A stretch of 64,000 nt of DNA from Pseudonocardiales bacterium (GCA_019247305.1 JAFAPC010000093.1:1-64000), one strand, 5' to 3'; positions 25,522-34,838 are shown, numbered from the stretch's first letter. The notes: a model not told the origin generated them from the letters alone. Numbers and translations: made by a program.

Positions 25522-28500
25522 CTACCGGTTCGTTTCGAGGTGCTCGAGGATGAGGGGGTACACGTCAACAACGGCGCGTTTGCCGAAGATGCAGTCGATA
25601 TGGCCGTAGCCGGGGATGACGTGGCGCCGGTACAGGTGTGCGCCGTTGTGCTGCGCCAGCAGCTCCATTGTCTTGGCTGTGCTCTCCGGAAGGAAGCAAG
25701 CATTCTCGGCGCCATGGATGAAGGTGATCGGGATGGCGAGGCGCTCCAGATAGGGAAGGTAGATGTCCTGCCCGTCGGCGGACCGCAGCGCACCAGCCCG
25801 GACCATGAGCGCCAGGTGCTCCATCGCGTGCATGTCGGCTATCCCAAACATCTCGTGCAGGCCGTCGTGGGTGGAGCTGCCCAGCTGGTGGTGCTCGTAG
25901 AGCAGGGAGTACATGAAGGTGATGCGATGGCAGACCGCGCTCGTGCATTCCTCTTCCTTGTCTTCGGGGAACACCTCGAGGAATCGGTCGTACAGCCGGT
26001 TGAACCAGTCGGCGTGGGTGTCGGTGTACGCGGTGAGGGATTCGACGCCGAGCGTCTCGAGCAAGGCGGGCAGGTGCAGGCCCGACTTGAGCCGGGTCAT
26101 GGGCGGGCACACCAGATGGGTGGCGACCTGCGAGGCGACGACCGATCGCACTCCGTCCAGGCCGGCCAGCATCGCCATGAAGAAGGCCGTCGACCCGAAA
26201 CAGTGGACCACCATCTGCACCGACGGGCTGGCCGTGACCTCACGCACCGTGGCGAGGGCCGCCGGGTAGTCGTATCGCGCGATATCGTCGGCGGTGAATC
26301 GTTCCGCGGAGGCAGGCAGCTCGATACTGGCCCGGAAATCAAGCAGCCAGACGTCGTATCCGTGCGCGTGGAGGAATTCGAGCAGGTTGGTCTCGATCGT
26401 GTCGGTGGAGAAGATGCGGCTGGAGACGCCCATGCCGTGGGCCAGGATGACCGGGCCTTTGGGGCTGTTTGTCGGGCCGTCCCAGTACCGGGTCAGCCGG
26501 AGCGCCACACCATCGGCGGTGGTGAACGGATGAACTTCCGGGATACCGGCCCGCAGCGGCCGCTTCTTGCGGGCCGGCGCGGCCACGTCGAACCTGTGCA
26601 GCGGGCGGAGGACACCACCGTAGACGTCGAACAGGGTGCCGGCGAAGAGCTCCCCGAAGCGGGCTATCGCCGCGAGGCGCTGCTGCGCGCTGGTGGCGCC
26701 CCGCGCCTCTATCGTGGTGAGTTGTTTCGCAAGATCTTCCGGACGGATCGTCAGGATTCCCTTGGCTACTACCGACCCGGTGTCGTTATCGCCCTCGTGC
26801 ACCGTGATGTAGAGAGTCGTGGTGTCCGACAAGACGTTCCCGCCTCGATCGTCGTGGATAATCTTGAATCCGACGAAGTAGTAGTACCGGTCGTCGTCGG
26901 TGGTCAGCTTCATCTGGTAACGCATCTGGCGCCCGTCAACCCGATCGGGATCCACGACGAGGAAGTGAAACACTCCGTCGGTCACGGTGATCGGATCGGG
27001 GGACAGCGCCGGGGCGGTCACGGTGCCGATCATGTGCGCCTGGTGGTTCGGGTCGGTCAGCATGCGCTCAAGGTCGTCGCTGACGATGGTGAGGGTGAAG
27101 GAGCAGGGCGAGCCGTCGGCTCTGCCGCGGTCAGCGGCTGCCCGATAGTCGTCAGTGACCTGGGTGGAGAGGTAGCCCGTCATGGTCTCGCTGAACTGGA
27201 TGCCCAGCGTTTGGGGTGGCGGTGGCGCGGGCGGCACCGAGGGCAGGGTGTAGTTGATGGTCCAGCCTTTGTCCCGGGCGAGCAGCGCGCAGCAGCGCTC
27301 GGCCAGAGCCGAAATCGTGAGCAGCGGGTTTACCCCCAGCGGGCGGGGTATCACGGAACCATCGGACACATAGAGGCCCTCGTGGACGGCGTTGCCCGCC
27401 GTCCCCGCGAAAACCTGACCCTGGTGGTTCACTACGCCGTGCTCGGCGTCCTCGGCCATCACACATCCGCCCAGCGGATGGACGCTGATCAGCCGGTCGC
27501 CCAGGAACTTGGTCCAGATCGGCGACGTCAGGTACGTGCCGCGCAAGGGGTCGGTGGCGCGCTGCAGTGCCTTGCTGATCCGCTCGAATACGCCTTGGTC
27601 ACCGACGTGGGGCCAGTGGAGGCGCAGCCGGTCTTCCTCCAGCACGGCCTGGCCGTTGCCGTCGTCATGTGACATGACGAGGTAGGTCTGGGTATTGCGG
27701 ACCGCCCCCCGATAGGCACCAAAGACCAGGCTGTCGTATTCCCGGGCGTGCTGCTGGATGCGGTGCTGCAGGCCCGGGGCGGTGTTGATACCTGTCGCTC
27801 GGGCCACGGCATCGAAGGCCAGCGGCAGCTCGCCCGCCAACGCACCAGGGATGTCACCCTCCTCGATCACCATCCCCTGCTCCAGATCGAGTTGATCGCG
27901 GTCGTCGATGACTCCCGTGATGCACGGTCCGACCGGTTCGATCTCGCCGCTGGTGTGGTGACCCCAGCCGACCCCGTTCACCTCGTGGTCGCCGTTATAA
28001 CTGAACGCGATCACGTCGCCGTTTCCGGTCAGCCGCGCTCCGAGGCGATCCGACAGGGGCAAGCCCTTTGCCGCGGAGCGAAGCAGGATCTCGGTGGAAC
28101 CGAGAGTGCCCGCGGCGAGCACCACGATCTCGGCGCTCACGCACAACGGCGGAGCGTCGAAGAGCTCCCGGCCGGTATCCAGCACCTGATAGTGCACCAG
28201 CCAGCGGCTCTCCCGGCGTTCCACGAACCGGACCGCGACCCGGGTGAAGATCTCCGCTCCGTGGTTTCTCGCGTCGGGCAGGTAGTTCATCAACACGGTG
28301 TTCTTGGCCGCGTAGTTACAGCCAGAGACACAGTCCCCGCACAGCGTGCATGCCTGCTGGGCGACCCCCACGTGGTTGACGTGGTCGGTGAACGTCACGT
28401 TGATCGGCGGCCGGTAGAACCGCCCGGGCAGCACCTTCGACGAATCGGCCAGGGCCTGGAGTTTTGGCAAGCTCACCACACTGTCCGGTAGTGGGGTGGG

Positions 28501-28938
28501 TTTGAGCATCTCCTCGGCGCGCTGGTAACCGTCTTCCAGGAGCGTCCCCAGATCGGCCCGCAGCGCCTCGGGCCAGCGCGGATCGTCGAAGACCCGCTGG
28601 TCAGCCCGCAGGCTGACGTTGGCGTTGACCAGCGACGTGCCCCCCAACCCACACCCCAGGAAGACGTTGAGCTCCTCGTTGACCCGGAAGTCGTACAGGC
28701 CGGTACGCGAGCCGCAATGCCAGTCCGGGCAGTCGAGCTGAATCTCCGCCAGGGCTTCCGGGCCGGTATCCGGGTACTCACCCGGCTGTAACTCCTTGCC
28801 CCGCTCCAGCAGGCACACCTGCCTACCAGCCCGAGCCAGCCGGGAAGCGGTGATCGCCCCACCGTAGCCGGAGCCGACCACGACCACCTCGTAATGGTCC
28901 TTGATGTTCTCGACCGGTGACGACAGACGAACGATCAT
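25522..28938 (-). CDS. GMC oxidoreductase-alpha/beta-hydrolase fusion
   Basis: 1138 residues with two enzyme halves. Residues about 15-560 form a cholesterol-oxidase-like GMC flavoenzyme: VVVGSGYGGAITASRLARAG (FAD dinucleotide fold), FLGCGLGGTSLVNANV, and HPLGGCVMAEDAEHGVV near its end, with an unusual CTLCGDCVSGCNYAAKN cysteine cluster. A linker domain spans about 590-740. From about 820 an alpha/beta hydrolase follows (PVILAHGMGVSSRIF; nucleophile region VVHCFGSTAFFMAM, with Cys where Ser is usual; late GYGHIDCIFG). Similar fusions exist in other bacteria. Sterol or lipid substrates are likely. Confidence 0.88.
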   Translation of the reverse strand: MIVRLSSPVENIKDHYEVVVVGSGYGGAITASRLARAGRQVCLLERGKELQPGEYPDTGPEALAEIQLDCPDWHCGSRTGLYDFRVNEELNVFLGCGLGGTSLVNANVSLRADQRVFDDPRWPEALRADLGTLLEDGYQRAEEMLKPTPLPDSVVSLPKLQALADSSKVLPGRFYRPPINVTFTDHVNHVGVAQQACTLCGDCVSGCNYAAKNTVLMNYLPDARNHGAEIFTRVAVRFVERRESRWLVHYQVLDTGRELFDAPPLCVSAEIVVLAAGTLGSTEILLRSAAKGLPLSDRLGARLTGNGDVIAFSYNGDHEVNGVGWGHHTSGEIEPVGPCITGVIDDRDQLDLEQGMVIEEGDIPGALAGELPLAFDAVARATGINTAPGLQHRIQQHAREYDSLVFGAYRGAVRNTQTYLVMSHDDGNGQAVLEEDRLRLHWPHVGDQGVFERISKALQRATDPLRGTYLTSPIWTKFLGDRLISVHPLGGCVMAEDAEHGVVNHQGQVFAGTAGNAVHEGLYVSDGSVIPRPLGVNPLLTISALAERCCALLARDKGWTINYTLPSVPPAPPPPQTLGIQFSETMTGYLSTQVTDDYRAAADRGRADGSPCSFTLTIVSDDLERMLTDPNHQAHMIGTVTAPALSPDPITVTDGVFHFLVVDPDRVDGRQMRYQMKLTTDDDRYYYFVGFKIIHDDRGGNVLSDTTTLYITVHEGDNDTGSVVAKGILTIRPEDLAKQLTTIEARGATSAQQRLAAIARFGELFAGTLFDVYGGVLRPLHRFDVAAPARKKRPLRAGIPEVHPFTTADGVALRLTRYWDGPTNSPKGPVILAHGMGVSSRIFSTDTIETNLLEFLHAHGYDVWLLDFRASIELPASAERFTADDIARYDYPAALATVREVTASPSVQMVVHCFGSTAFFMAMLAGLDGVRSVVASQVATHLVCPPMTRLKSGLHLPALLETLGVESLTAYTDTHADWFNRLYDRFLEVFPEDKEEECTSAVCHRITFMYSLLYEHHQLGSSTHDGLHEMFGIADMHAMEHLALMVRAGALRSADGQDIYLPYLERLAIPITFIHGAENACFLPESTAKTMELLAQHNGAHLYRRHVIPGYGHIDCIFGKRAVVDVYPLILEHLETNR

Positions 28939-29049
28939 CTTCAGCCTCCCGACTGCGGCTCACCCCCCGACAAGAGGAACGAAGTATCCCTCTGATACCT
29001 CATTCACTCAATCGTGGGCTCATACCTCCTGGAGGGCTGGAGGTCCCGC

Positions 29050-30198
29050 ATGGGTCCGGGCAGCTCGGTTGGCCGAGGAGCTGCCGGGGCCACCCCAGAT
29101 GCCGGCTCGGGATTGCGGGGGGTTCGCGCGGAGCTGCCCGAGTTCCCGTTTTTGTCGGTGGTGGGCCGTAGCGTGTTGTTCGTGGCGGTTCGGCAGCTGA
29201 TTCCCCAGGGCCTGGCGGTGGTTCCGCCAGGCCCGGAGCTGGCGGGCGTCCTCGCAGGGATCGAGCTTTCCCGGTTGTCGAGTTATGACTGTGTGGAGGT
29301 GCTCAAGGCCCAGTACCGGCAGGTCAACCACGAGCGGGCCCGGTTGATGGCCGCCATGGTCGAAGTCGGGCTGTGTGGTATAGGCCAGGCTGAGGAGCTG
29401 CGCCGGATGCCGGTCCCGGATGAGTTCTCTGCTGATGAGATCCGCGCCGCGCTGGTGCTGACCCGCCGCGCCGCCAACGCCCAGTTCTGGCTTGCCTATG
29501 ACCTCCTAACCCGACTACCCGCAGTACACGCCGCCCTGGACACCGGGGTACTGGACGAGCCCCGAGCGCGGGTGCTGTCGGAGTGGACCGTCGAGCTGCC
29601 TGCGGAGACGGCCCGCGCGCTGTGCGCACAGCTGTTGCCCCGGGCGCCAGAGCTGACCACGGGCCAGCTCATCGAGCAGATCAAGAAACTAGCCATCGCC
29701 TTGGACCCGGACTGGGCCCGACGCCGCTACGAACACGCCCTCATAGGTCGAAAAGTGGTGGGCTCCCGCAACCCCGACGGCTCAGCAAACCTGTCCAGAT
29801 GCAATCTGCCCGTCGACCGGGTCGCCGCCTGCGGACACATCGACGCACTGGCCAAAGCCGCCAAACACGCCGGCGACCCCCGCCCCATCGACCACATCAG
29901 AGCCGACCTCTTCCTCGACATGACCGACGGCACCTACACCGCACTGGGACGATACGGCCATCCTCGAGCGCACCCCTCAACGACGACAGACCCGACAAGA
30001 GCACCGACAGCGACACCAACGGGCTCAACAACCGGGCTCAACGACAACAACGGTTACGCAGGACGCCCTTTTGGTTGCCCCCGTTGGTTGGCCCAGGAGG
30101 CCCCACCACCGAGGGGGCAGCGGGACGGGGCCTCCTGGTTTCTCACACACGGACCGAACCCCCCGTGCAGGTGGGAGGACAGGGGCCCGGTCCGGTGA
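29050..30198 (+). pseudogene. DUF222 protein lacking its HNH endonuclease domain
   Basis: ATG 29050 follows GGAGGT. The DUF222 region is clear up to about 29960: LSSYDCVEVLKAQYRQVNHE, LPAVHAALDTGVLDEPRAR, RRRYEHALIGRKVVG, then IDHIRADLFLDMTDGTYTAL. Intact relatives continue to an HNH nuclease domain. Here the frame shifts into Thr/Pro-rich nonsense and runs through a hairpin (30093-30138). DUF222-HNH genes are numerous, selfish-looking elements in actinomycetes. A matching C-terminal tail fragment lies at 34.6 kb. Confidence 0.75.
30093..30138. terminator. 12-bp hairpin between convergent genes
   Basis: CCAGGAGGCCCC (30093-30104) pairs with GGGGCCTCCTGG (30127-30138), followed by a short T-run (GGTTTCTC). 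It lies between the broken DUF222 gene and the convergent primase-polymerase gene. Confidence 0.55.
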
Positions 30199-30489
30199 AC
30201 GCACCGCGGGGAGCTGAGTAGATCCCAGCCCCAGAACCCGCAGCGCGGAGCCCTAGTCAGCAGCGCAGGGGCTGGTCCTCGGGGGTACGGGGCCGGGGGG
30301 ATCACCGTGGTACGCCGCGGTGGCGGGGCATACCGAGGCCGGTACTGGGCCGGCCGAGACCACAACGGCCGCTCCCCGAACAGCTGGTGGTGGCGGCTCA
30401 GCAGCTGCGCCACCGTGACCACCTCCCCCGCACCCTCCAGGTGGCACCATCGGGACAGGGCCCGGTGCCGAGGCCGTGCGCGAGCAGCA

Positions 30490-31092
30490 CTACCCCTGGT
30501 CATCGTCGGCTCCCGTGCCGGAGCGCAGGAGCACGGTGAGCAGCCCATGCTGCACCTCATCCGTCGTGCGCAGCCGCCGAGTGCTGGGGTTCTGGGGTGG
30601 CTCGAGCCACCGCTGCGGGGACAGGAACTCCACCGCCGTGGGAGGCAACGCCACCCACGCCCCCGCAGTGTGCAGCCGCACCTTCGCCGAGGCCAGTTCG
30701 CCGGAGAGAGCACCGGAGCCGGTGGCGGTGAACAACAGCCACCGCCGGGGTGGCACCGCCGTCGCGGCGACCGGGACCTGCGGCACCCCGGGGGCGGGCA
30801 GCAACCCAAACAGCCGGTGCGGCAGTTCGAGGACATCCACCCCCCGCCCACACACCAGCAGCACACCATAGGGCTGCTGACTCCACATCTCCTGAGCGTG
30901 GGCCGGGTCGGTGATAGGGGTGTCCCGCCAGGTATCCCAGATCGGGCAAAACCCGGTGGGCTCGTCCCGACCGTGCCAGCGCCGATCCGACCCCAGGAAC
31001 GTGCCCGGTGTGACCGGCCACCCCCGGCGGATCGCGCTCAGCGCGGCGTCCCGCAACTCAACCCAGCCCACCGTCATCGCGGTGCCGCTCAT
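30490..31092 (-). CDS. Bifunctional DNA primase/polymerase (PrimPol) N-domain protein
   Basis: 200 residues: ELRDAALSAIRRGWPVTPG, FCPIWDTWRDTPITDP, QPYGVLLVCGRGVDVLELP and RWLLFTATGSGALSGELA are the conserved blocks of the PrimPol domain found in plasmid, phage and integrative-element primases. No helicase domain is attached. ATG 31092 overlaps the upstream stop (ATGA), so it is third in a coupled operon with two unknown proteins. Downstream to 30139 I see no gene. Confidence 0.8.
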   Translation of the reverse strand: MSGTAMTVGWVELRDAALSAIRRGWPVTPGTFLGSDRRWHGRDEPTGFCPIWDTWRDTPITDPAHAQEMWSQQPYGVLLVCGRGVDVLELPHRLFGLLPAPGVPQVPVAATAVPPRRWLLFTATGSGALSGELASAKVRLHTAGAWVALPPTAVEFLSPQRWLEPPQNPSTRRLRTTDEVQHGLLTVLLRSGTGADDDQG

Positions 31093-31517
31093 CCCAGCCA
31101 CGTCCCAAGAAGATCGAAAATGAGGGCGGCGTCCACCATGAGCACACACCCATCACCCAGGTGGGACTCCAGCTCGATCCGCCCGTCACCGAGCCCCCGC
31201 ACCACCAGCTCCAGGACCCCGGTCGCGCCCGCGTGTCGGGAGCACACCGCGGGAATCACCACGACCTGCCCCTGGGTCTGCGCCACACACGCCGGACGCA
31301 CCTGCCCCGTCTGGGGCAGCCGGACGCACTGAATGTGATCGGAGTCGGGATCCCGCTGGGGGAAGAATTTAGTGCCGCAGACCGCGTAGACACTGCCCTC
31401 AGTGAACACGCCGCGGTGCACGTCCCTCGATGCTAACGACCGCACATACCAGCCTAACCCTGCCACCTCCGGGTCTGGGCGCAGGCGCTGCGCGGGGGGC
31501 GGTTCGGGTGTGCTCAT
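31089..31517 (-). CDS. Hypothetical protein in the PrimPol operon
   Basis: 142 residues from ATG 31517. The sequence (GLGWYVRSLASRDVHRGVFT, CGTKFFPQRDPDSDHIQCVRL, HLGDGCVLMVDAALIFDLLG) appears well folded and beta-rich, with four or five cysteines, but I know no family. Both ends overlap neighbours by ATGA, so it is made together with the 98-residue protein and the PrimPol protein. Confidence 0.7.
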   Translation of the reverse strand: MSTPEPPPAQRLRPDPEVAGLGWYVRSLASRDVHRGVFTEGSVYAVCGTKFFPQRDPDSDHIQCVRLPQTGQVRPACVAQTQGQVVVIPAVCSRHAGATGVLELVVRGLGDGRIELESHLGDGCVLMVDAALIFDLLGTWLG

Positions 31518-31810
31518 GCCCGGCCCCCCAACACATCCCTCATCAGCCGGCAATTTTCGCAGGTGCGACCGGGTGGGGTGACCATGCTGGCCGCTGGGAT
31601 CGTGATCCCACACAACACCACATAGAGCCCGGTGCGCGCCCGCAGACCCTCCAGGAAGGCGTCGTCCGTAATGAAGTGCGTGCACCCGGTGTTCCCATCG
31701 ACGATCGGATTCAGGCGCGCCCGTGGCGGCTTCGCCTCCTGGTGCTCTCGGCCGATCAGGCGCCGCCACAGTGCGCCCCGACGCGATGGCTTGCGGTGTT
31801 TCCCACCCAT
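31514..31810 (-). CDS. Hypothetical protein with Cys motif, PrimPol operon
   Basis: 98 residues from ATG 31810, preceded by GGGGGA. It ends with GRTCENCRLMRDVLG, a CxxC motif that with earlier Cys/His (TGCTHFITD, VVLCGI) may bind a metal. Such small proteins accompany PrimPol genes in actinomycete accessory regions, from memory. Longer upstream frames are shadows. Confidence 0.65.
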   Translation of the reverse strand: MGGKHRKPSRRGALWRRLIGREHQEAKPPRARLNPIVDGNTGCTHFITDDAFLEGLRARTGLYVVLCGITIPAASMVTPPGRTCENCRLMRDVLGGRA

Positions 31811-32174
31811 CGAGTTCCCCCATGTCGGGGCTCGCACTCCCCGCCGGCACCGCGAGGATCTGCCGGAGGGGCGCTGGGGTCGGTGCGCCGCACCGACCCC
31901 AGGGAATCCGGGCCCGGCCGCCGGGAGCTTCCCTAAGCCGCGCCGCCACAGACAGCAGTTCGATGAGCTTCCGGCCGGCGTCATTCACCGCGCACCTGGG
32001 AACCGCGGCGGTCGGGGCACAGGGTGCTGTGCGTCCGAGGGTGGTCATGCCGACGACGCTAGGTGTTCAACGGGTCGAGGTGGACCCCCAGCGCCGCACT
32101 GGATCTCCGGTTCCGGACACCCCGCGAGACGGGGTGCCCGGTACTGTCCTGGACATCAGCAGGGGGTGAGCAGT

Positions 32175-33308
32175 GTGCGCAGTGGTCGCAACTACGCCGA
32201 TGAGGCTGCGCGCTTGCACGCCGAGGGCGCCACCTACGGTCAGATCGTCGCTACCTGGACCAAGCGCGACCACATCGGTGCGCTTACCGCTGCGCGTCTT
32301 GCCCACGGCCTCACCCAGCGCCAAGTCGCCGACCGGTGGAATGAACTATGGCCCGATCCTGAGCACCCGATGAGCGCCAAGACCATCAGCTACTGGGAAA
32401 CCGGCAGTCGTCAGCCGTCCCGGGACTCGTTAAACAAGCTAGCGTTCTTGTACCGCTGCTCCGCTGGGGTGCTCCTCGACGGCCACGACTACACCTACCT
32501 CGACCCGGCTGCGCACGACGGGGCGCGCCACGTGCAGCTGCTGTCGGTGTCCCTCGCCGTTGTAGTTCGTGCTCAGGATGTGCTGCTCGTGCATCGCCGG
32601 GATAACACCGAGGGCGTGTTCTGGGGATGGCCGACTGGAGTGGTCAAGCCAGGTCGTGATCCGGCGCAGGCGGCGGTGTCCGAGACTCTTGCCGAGACGG
32701 GCGTTCACTGCGTTGTCCGCACCACGCTCGGCACTCGCATCCATCCTGCGACCGGTGCGTTATGCGCCTATTTCCTCTGTGATCACCTCGGTGGAGAACC
32801 CGAGAACCGGGATCCTGTGGAAAACTCCGCCGTAACCTGGGTGCCTGTTCGGCGACTCACCCACTTCGTGCCGACCTCAAAGATCTACCCTCCGATCCTC
32901 GAAGCGCTAGGAGCTCTTGTGACTGACGAGCCCATCATTGTGGCCGTAGTCGTGACTGGCCCGGAGGGCGTCCTCCTCGGGCGTCGTCGTGACGGCAACC
33001 CCGAGTGGACATTCCCTTCTGGTTCTCAAGAGAGAGGCGAAACCTACGCAGAGACGGCTGTACGCGAAACTCTGGAGGAGACGGGTCTCGCCGTGATCCT
33101 TCACGAAAAAATTGGGGAGCGCATACACCCTAAGACGGGGCGCCACATGGTGTACATCGCCGCTCACCCAACGGATGGAACGGCTGTTCGTGTCGGTGAT
33201 CCAGATGAACTGTGCGAGGTTGGCTGGTACCCGTGGAAAACGGCTGAGAGGATGCTCCCTCACCTATTCGAGCCGGTCGCTGAATATCTGCGTTCCGTTT
33301 TCCGATAA
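32175..33308 (+). CDS. HTH-Nudix-Nudix protein
   Basis: 377 residues from GTG 32175 (GGGGG eight bases upstream; GTG 32166 also possible). Residues about 35-95 are an XRE helix-turn-helix (GLTQRQVADRWNEL, KTISYWETGSRQPSRDSL). Two Nudix domains follow. In the first the Nudix box is degraded (G-x5-R, then SETLAETG instead of REUxEExG). In the second it is complete (G-x5-E-x7-RETLEETGL). This suggests one ligand-sensing and one catalytic domain on a DNA-binding protein. Divergent from the PrimPol operon, so it may regulate it. Confidence 0.82.
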   Translation: MRSGRNYADEAARLHAEGATYGQIVATWTKRDHIGALTAARLAHGLTQRQVADRWNELWPDPEHPMSAKTISYWETGSRQPSRDSLNKLAFLYRCSAGVLLDGHDYTYLDPAAHDGARHVQLLSVSLAVVVRAQDVLLVHRRDNTEGVFWGWPTGVVKPGRDPAQAAVSETLAETGVHCVVRTTLGTRIHPATGALCAYFLCDHLGGEPENRDPVENSAVTWVPVRRLTHFVPTSKIYPPILEALGALVTDEPIIVAVVVTGPEGVLLGRRRDGNPEWTFPSGSQERGETYAETAVRETLEETGLAVILHEKIGERIHPKTGRHMVYIAAHPTDGTAVRVGDPDELCEVGWYPWKTAERMLPHLFEPVAEYLRSVFR

Positions 33309-33879
33309 CTGCACCCCGTACCGGGCCATCCTCGGATACGACAATCTTCCGATCACCGCGCTGGTTCCCTAAAATCTGCAAGAACCGCTAATCTTCACCG
33401 CGGTGACCTGGTCCGCGTCCACCGCCAGCGTCCAGGCCGGCCTCTTCGACTAATCGACCGAAAACCGACTGGCCCCTGCCCGCAGGTATCGAGCAGGGAC
33501 CAGTCGAGTGTGAGCGGACCTGGGCAAACAAAGTCGATCACTTGCAGAACCCCGCAGGTCAGACACCCTCATGTCCGATTTTGAGCAGAACCGCCAGGCA
33601 GTCCGTCTGCCGCTGCGGCAGTGCGGTGGTGGGTGCGGCCAGCGCACGGACGTCGGTGGTGGGTACGGTGCCATGGGGCCGGGCCTCTCTGCCGTACGGA
33701 CCGACCATCCGAATGTGTGTTATTACTCCGGGGTCGTCTGGTCCTCGTCGTCGTACGCCAACTCGATTAGGCGTTCCCCGCGCTGTTTTTGATGGCAGGT
33801 CGTCGATCGAGTAATCCTTACCCGACTCCGGGCAACTAGGGGCGCATCAGTCTCTATTAAACCTGGGAGTTCGGTCTGC
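33309..33879. other. Intergenic region between Nudix and HEPN-like genes
   Basis: Holds a hairpin (33466-33506). Short plus-strand frames, one from ATG 33571 (MSDFEQNRQAVRLPLRQCGG), lack family features and ribosome binding sites. I cannot support a gene. Confidence 0.4.
33466..33506 (+). terminator. 14-bp hairpin after the Nudix gene
   Basis: CGACTGGCCCCTGC (33466-33479) pairs with GCAGGGACCAGTCG (33493-33506) with one mismatch. Located about 160 nt after the Nudix gene stop. Confidence 0.55.
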
Positions 33880-33885
33880 TATACT
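33880..33885 (+). promoter_or_regulatory. -10 box TATACT of a leaderless gene
   Basis: TATACT ends seven bases before the ATG at 33892, and no Shine-Dalgarno is present. Transcription would start at or next to the start codon, so the gene is probably translated from a leaderless mRNA, common in actinobacteria. The -35 is not obvious. Confidence 0.55.
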
Positions 33886-33891
33886 TGCTAG

Positions 33892-34410
33892 ATGACCGAA
33901 AAGGAGGTTCTGCCGTTCGGCGAGCGGGCGGTGTCGTGGCTAACGGTTTGGGACCACTTATATCCCGAGGGTGCCGACTGTCCGCACGATGATGCTGCGG
34001 CCGCAGAAATGCATAGGTTGCGTGGCCTTGTGATGGTGCAAAACGCCGAGACGGAAGCAGTTCTGGGGCTAATCGTCAAACGCCTCGATCCTGCTGCGGT
34101 TGGCATCGAACAACGAACGGCGGGACAACTGTTGAAAGATATCCGAAGATTGCTATCTGCGCGCAGTGACGCGAGGTGGGATGAGAACTTGCGAACCGTT
34201 GACCGCGCTATCAAACGTCGCAATGATGCGGTCCACTCTTCGGTGGAAATCGGTTCGTCTTGGGCACCTTACGTGACCGGTGGTGGCGAGTGGGTCCCTG
34301 TAATCAGTCTGATGCGGGGCGAAGAGTACAATGAGATAAATCTCCGAGCGGATCTTGCGCTCCAGCAAGAGGCGACGATAGCAGCAGTCCGCTTATGGGC
34401 CTCCCTTTAG
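33892..34410 (+). CDS. Hypothetical HEPN-like protein
   Basis: 172 residues, mostly helical. KRRNDAVHSSVEIG contains R110-N-D-A-V-H115, an R-x4-H motif as in HEPN ribonucleases and toxins, preceded by helices that fit (EAVLGLIVKRLDPAAV, LLKDIRRLLSARSDARW). I know no named family. Codon use is AT-richer than in flanking genes, suggesting transfer. No antitoxin candidate is adjacent. Predicted leaderless. Confidence 0.6.
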   Translation: MTEKEVLPFGERAVSWLTVWDHLYPEGADCPHDDAAAAEMHRLRGLVMVQNAETEAVLGLIVKRLDPAAVGIEQRTAGQLLKDIRRLLSARSDARWDENLRTVDRAIKRRNDAVHSSVEIGSSWAPYVTGGGEWVPVISLMRGEEYNEINLRADLALQQEATIAAVRLWASL

Positions 34411-34598
34411 GGAGAGCGACAACCACTGCCGCGAACGTGCCGATCGCGCCCAGAACCTGAACGATCACGGCTACCCAGTTCCGCGAGCGACTCCGTCTGT
34501 GCCAGCACCACCGTCGGGAGCATGGTGTCCGAAAGTAGGCGGCCCACCGTGCGCGGGTAATCACCGCGGCGACGTTCGCGCCGACTTCCGACCGCTAG

Positions 34599-34838
34599 AT
34601 GTGTCACTCCTATGGGGTCGTGTGGACCAGCCGCCTGGGCCACCGCTACCGCCGCCACCCACTAGCGATCATCGAACTATTACCCGACCCTATCCCTCAT
34701 GATCAAATCCGATACCCGCTCCGGATCTCATCCGACGACGGCTGGGAAGCCACCCAGATCTGGGAGCAGCTCCCGCCCGAACCCGAATCGGGCCCACCAC
34801 CCGCAACCAGCCCCGAGGATGACCTGCCACCGTTCTGA
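34599..34838 (+). pseudogene. C-terminal fragment of a DUF222/HNH gene
   Basis: From about 34614 the frame reads VVWTSRLGHRYRRHPLAIIE, then LPDPIP and SSDDGWEATQIWEQ, ending in an acidic Pro-rich tail. Many DUF222-HNH proteins end this way (WTSRLGH.YR.RPP), from memory. No HNH motif precedes it. It may be the lost tail of the gene broken at about 29960, or belong to another copy. Confidence 0.5.

Noticed and set aside
25540-27672. 710-codon plus-strand open frame
   Set aside because: It is antisense to the GMC-hydrolase fusion gene, whose domains are unmistakable; high GC keeps the opposite frame open.
31632-32174. N-terminal extension of the HTH-Nudix gene
   Set aside because: The extra 180 residues are antisense to the PrimPol operon and low in complexity; a GTG with ribosome binding site sits right before the HTH domain.
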